Assembly (NCBI GenBank): GCA_001310715.1
Contig: BAXV01000073.1
Coordinates: 1 to 18,646, forward strand
Source: Pseudovibrio sp. JCM 19062
Lineage (GTDB): Bacteria > Pseudomonadota > Alphaproteobacteria > Rhizobiales > Stappiaceae
DNA: 18,646 nt
Direction of reading: 5' to 3'
The translations under genes and the position numbers were made by a program. Below the pieces are notes generated by a model. It was not told where the DNA came from. It did not search any database and was given only the letters and a program-made list of their open reading frames with translations. The first letter of the stretch is position 1, and the number at the start of each line of letters is the position of its first letter. Shown here piece by piece: positions 17,447 to 18,646 of this stretch.

Positions 17447-17899
17447 ATGGTTGTTCCCATAATCAGAGTGGCTGAAGCGCAGGACATTCCTGCGATTCTT
17501 GAGCTTGAGGCTCATTACATGGCGGAGCTGGAGCCGCAGAACTTCGAGCGGTGGAAGGCCTGCGAGGCGGTGCACCGCTCGCGTGTGGAAGAGGTTCTAC
17601 TGCGCACGTTTGTGGCGGATATGTCTGATGAGGTCATCGGCTCTTGTTATTGGGGGCTTCATAACGATGGCGCCCACATCTTCAACATGTACGTGCATCC
17701 GGATTTTCGTCGGTATGGACTGGCGAAGAGCCTGTTGGAGCGCACCGAAGCTGATATTCAGCGTAAAGGCTTCAGCCGCTGGACGTTTAACCCGATCAAT
17801 ACAAGTACCGCGAAGGTGTTCATTGAGCAGCTTGGCTATAAGCTTTTGTGGGAGGACGCCGACCGGTTGCATATGATCAAGGAACGTGTGGAGGCGTGA
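17447..17899 (+). CDS. GNAT family N-acetyltransferase
   Basis: This 150-residue GNAT protein shows the acetyl-CoA loop R88-R-Y-G-L-A93 in MYVHPDFRRYGLAKSLLERT and the later helix NTSTAKVFIEQLGYKLLWED, both standard for the family. Its substrate is unknown. The start at 17447 is preferred over the ATG at 17441 for the ribosome binding site spacing. It follows the carbonic anhydrase by 11 bases and is likely in the same transcript, which would end at the hairpin at 17998-18026. The frame is intact. Confidence 0.87.
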   Translation: MVVPIIRVAEAQDIPAILELEAHYMAELEPQNFERWKACEAVHRSRVEEVLLRTFVADMSDEVIGSCYWGLHNDGAHIFNMYVHPDFRRYGLAKSLLERTEADIQRKGFSRWTFNPINTSTAKVFIEQLGYKLLWEDADRLHMIKERVEA

Positions 17900-17919
17900 G
17901 GGCTTTACGGCCTGCTCTT

Positions 17920-17973
17920 GCGTTATTCTGATTCCGAAAACCAGAACCTCGTTTTTTTGGGAATAGGCTCTAG
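17920..17973. repeat. Intergenic palindromic element, copy B
   Basis: This matches the second hairpin of copy A in layout: outer arms TATTC (17924-17928) and GAATA (17961-17965), an unpaired TGAT, inner arms CCGAAAAC (17934-17941) and GTTTTTTTGG (17951-17960), ending in GCTCTAG. The outer arms differ from copy A on both sides but still pair, which suggests the fold matters or spreads as a unit. It lies 21 bases after the GNAT stop. Confidence 0.6.
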
Positions 17974-17997
17974 CCAATGAAGTACAAGCACTTGTAG

Positions 17998-18026
17998 CAC
18001 CGCTGGAAGTTTCCGGCGGTGTTTTT
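17998..18026 (+). terminator. Rho-independent terminator of the carbonic anhydrase-GNAT transcript
   Basis: CACCGC (17998-18003) pairs with GCGGTG (18016-18021), with an inner T-G pair and GGA-TCC, followed by TTTTT. It is preceded by a further inverted repeat, TACAAG-CA-CTTGTA (17983-17996). Confidence 0.75.
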
Positions 18027-18087
18027 GCGTGAAACCCCGAAAAACGGGATGAGCAAGGCGGCAGGCAACACCTGCGCTACTTGTTAG

Positions 18088-18116
18088 ATTATAGTTTCTT
18101 CGGCATTGGCTGTCGC
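18088..18116 (-). promoter_or_regulatory. Candidate sigma-70-type promoter reading leftward
   Basis: On the minus strand a perfect -10 TATAAT (18088-18093) is preceded at 17 bases by GCGACA (18111-18116), which matches four of six positions of TTGACA. No gene starts just downstream, so a small RNA or chance are both possible. Confidence 0.3.
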
Positions 18117-18470
18117 CTTGCCCGGGCGTTTTTGTAGGAGGCTATGGCCAAGGTCCAAAAGACGCTGTGAACGACATTACTCGCAGAGAAGTGTCGACAG
18201 TGCTGACGCCCTCTGGTTTGGCCGCGCATCCTCCCGCCCCAACACTCACGGCGTTTGGGCAACCTCCACGGACCTGCTGCGAAATACGTTACCTCCCACA
18301 GTAGCCCCGCCCAACCTACGACCAACTGACGGACGGTCCACCAGCAGCCCGTTACGTAGGCATGGGAGTTAGTATGGGGTGGGTTTTGGAGTGGGGGATA
18401 AGTTTTTTGAAGGGGCACTGCTAATTGTCGACGAATATGACCTTCACGGTATAACGCAACCGCTGCATGG

Positions 18471-18557
18471 ATCCCGGCTCGGTGGCCGGGATGACGACGG
18501 TGTGTGTCACCAGACGTCTGAAAGCACCCTTGCCGTCCTCCCGCACTTGATGCGGGA
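18471..18557. repeat. REP-like palindromic pair
   Basis: The first unit has arms ATCCCGGC (18471-18478) and GCCGGGAT (18485-18492). The second has arms TCCCGCA (18539-18545) and TGCGGGA (18551-18557). A perfect 10-base palindrome, CAGACGTCTG (18511-18520), lies between them. The ATCCCGG and TCCCGCACTTGATGCGGGA forms resemble common alphaproteobacterial intergenic repeats that I know from memory. Confidence 0.65.
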
Positions 18558-18646
18558 TCTAGCGAGAAGCTGCCCCGCATAACACCCTAGCTATTTCGCG
18601 CTGTTGCTGTCTTTGGGGGACTTCATGTGTTGAACTGGAAAGGTTT

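Larger units (their letters stand above)
18027..18646. other. Gene-free stretch, 620 bases
   Basis: I see no protein gene here. Open frames on both strands lack family resemblance and ribosome binding sites; one long minus-strand frame (18089-18580) runs through the palindromic repeat and reads as translated non-coding DNA. The stretch 18200-18340 is rich in C on the plus strand and 18360-18415 is rich in G. On the minus strand GCGACA (18111-18116) and TATAAT (18088-18093), 17 bases apart, look like a sigma-70 promoter reading leftward. The part from 18470 on carries two REP-like hairpins. A structured RNA is possible but I cannot match it to a known one. Confidence 0.5.

Noticed and set aside
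18089..18580. A 163-residue minus-strand open frame
   Set aside because: It runs through the REP-like palindromes, has odd composition (many Trp, Arg, His), no ribosome binding site and no family resemblance.
1..18646. tRNA or rRNA genes, CRISPR array, insertion sequence or prophage
   Set aside because: I found no T-loop with matching acceptor stem outside coding sequence, no regularly spaced repeats, and no transposase or integrase.

Overview
The window looks like a chromosomal segment of a marine alphaproteobacterium of the Hyphomicrobiales (Rhizobiales), most like Pseudovibrio and relatives. This rests on the gene neighbourhoods (a dapC-like aminotransferase gene, ftsK and lolA in a row; htpX, an SDHAF4-like gene, rsmB, a heparinase-like gene and purH in a row), on the protein sequences, and on intergenic palindromes of a type I remember from that order. 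The genus is an inference from memory; no search was run.

Layout. 1-281: non-coding or the end of an unrecognised gene. 282-1478 (+): a CitE/HpcH-type CoA-ester lyase and a small DUF1737 protein, then a terminator. 1533-2580 (-): an ATP-grasp ligase. 2656-7663 (-): aminotransferase, then ftsK, then lolA, closed by a clear terminator. 7866-8870 (+): a ZntB/CorA-family transporter. 8874-9206 (-): an SDHAF4/DUF1674 protein. 9352-15841 (+): htpX with its own terminator, rsmB, a heparinase II/III-like protein and purH, ending in a strong terminator. 16110-17899 (+): a GNAT acetyltransferase, a Tat-exported beta-carbonic anhydrase and a second GNAT acetyltransferase. 17900-18646: no recognisable gene, but a terminator, several palindromic repeats and an unexplained stretch of strong strand asymmetry.

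The genes are mostly housekeeping: chromosome segregation at the septum (FtsK), lipoprotein transport (LolA), probable lysine/diaminopimelate synthesis (aminotransferase), membrane protein quality control (HtpX), 16S rRNA methylation (RsmB), purine synthesis (PurH), metal transport (ZntB-like) and periplasmic CO2 hydration (carbonic anhydrase).

The most striking property is that seven genes (the lyase, the ATP-grasp gene, ftsK, htpX, rsmB, the heparinase-like gene and purH) carry 17 reading-frame breaks. Each is repaired by restoring one base, usually in a short G or C run and often in a GGC/GCC context. Essential genes are affected and the corrected proteins have normal family lengths, so I read these as sequencing or assembly errors rather than real pseudogenes. 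I found no convincing undescribed multi-gene system. The best leads are the intergenic palindromic elements, the orphan ATP-grasp ligase, the heparinase-like gene without a visible export signal, and the gene-free tail.
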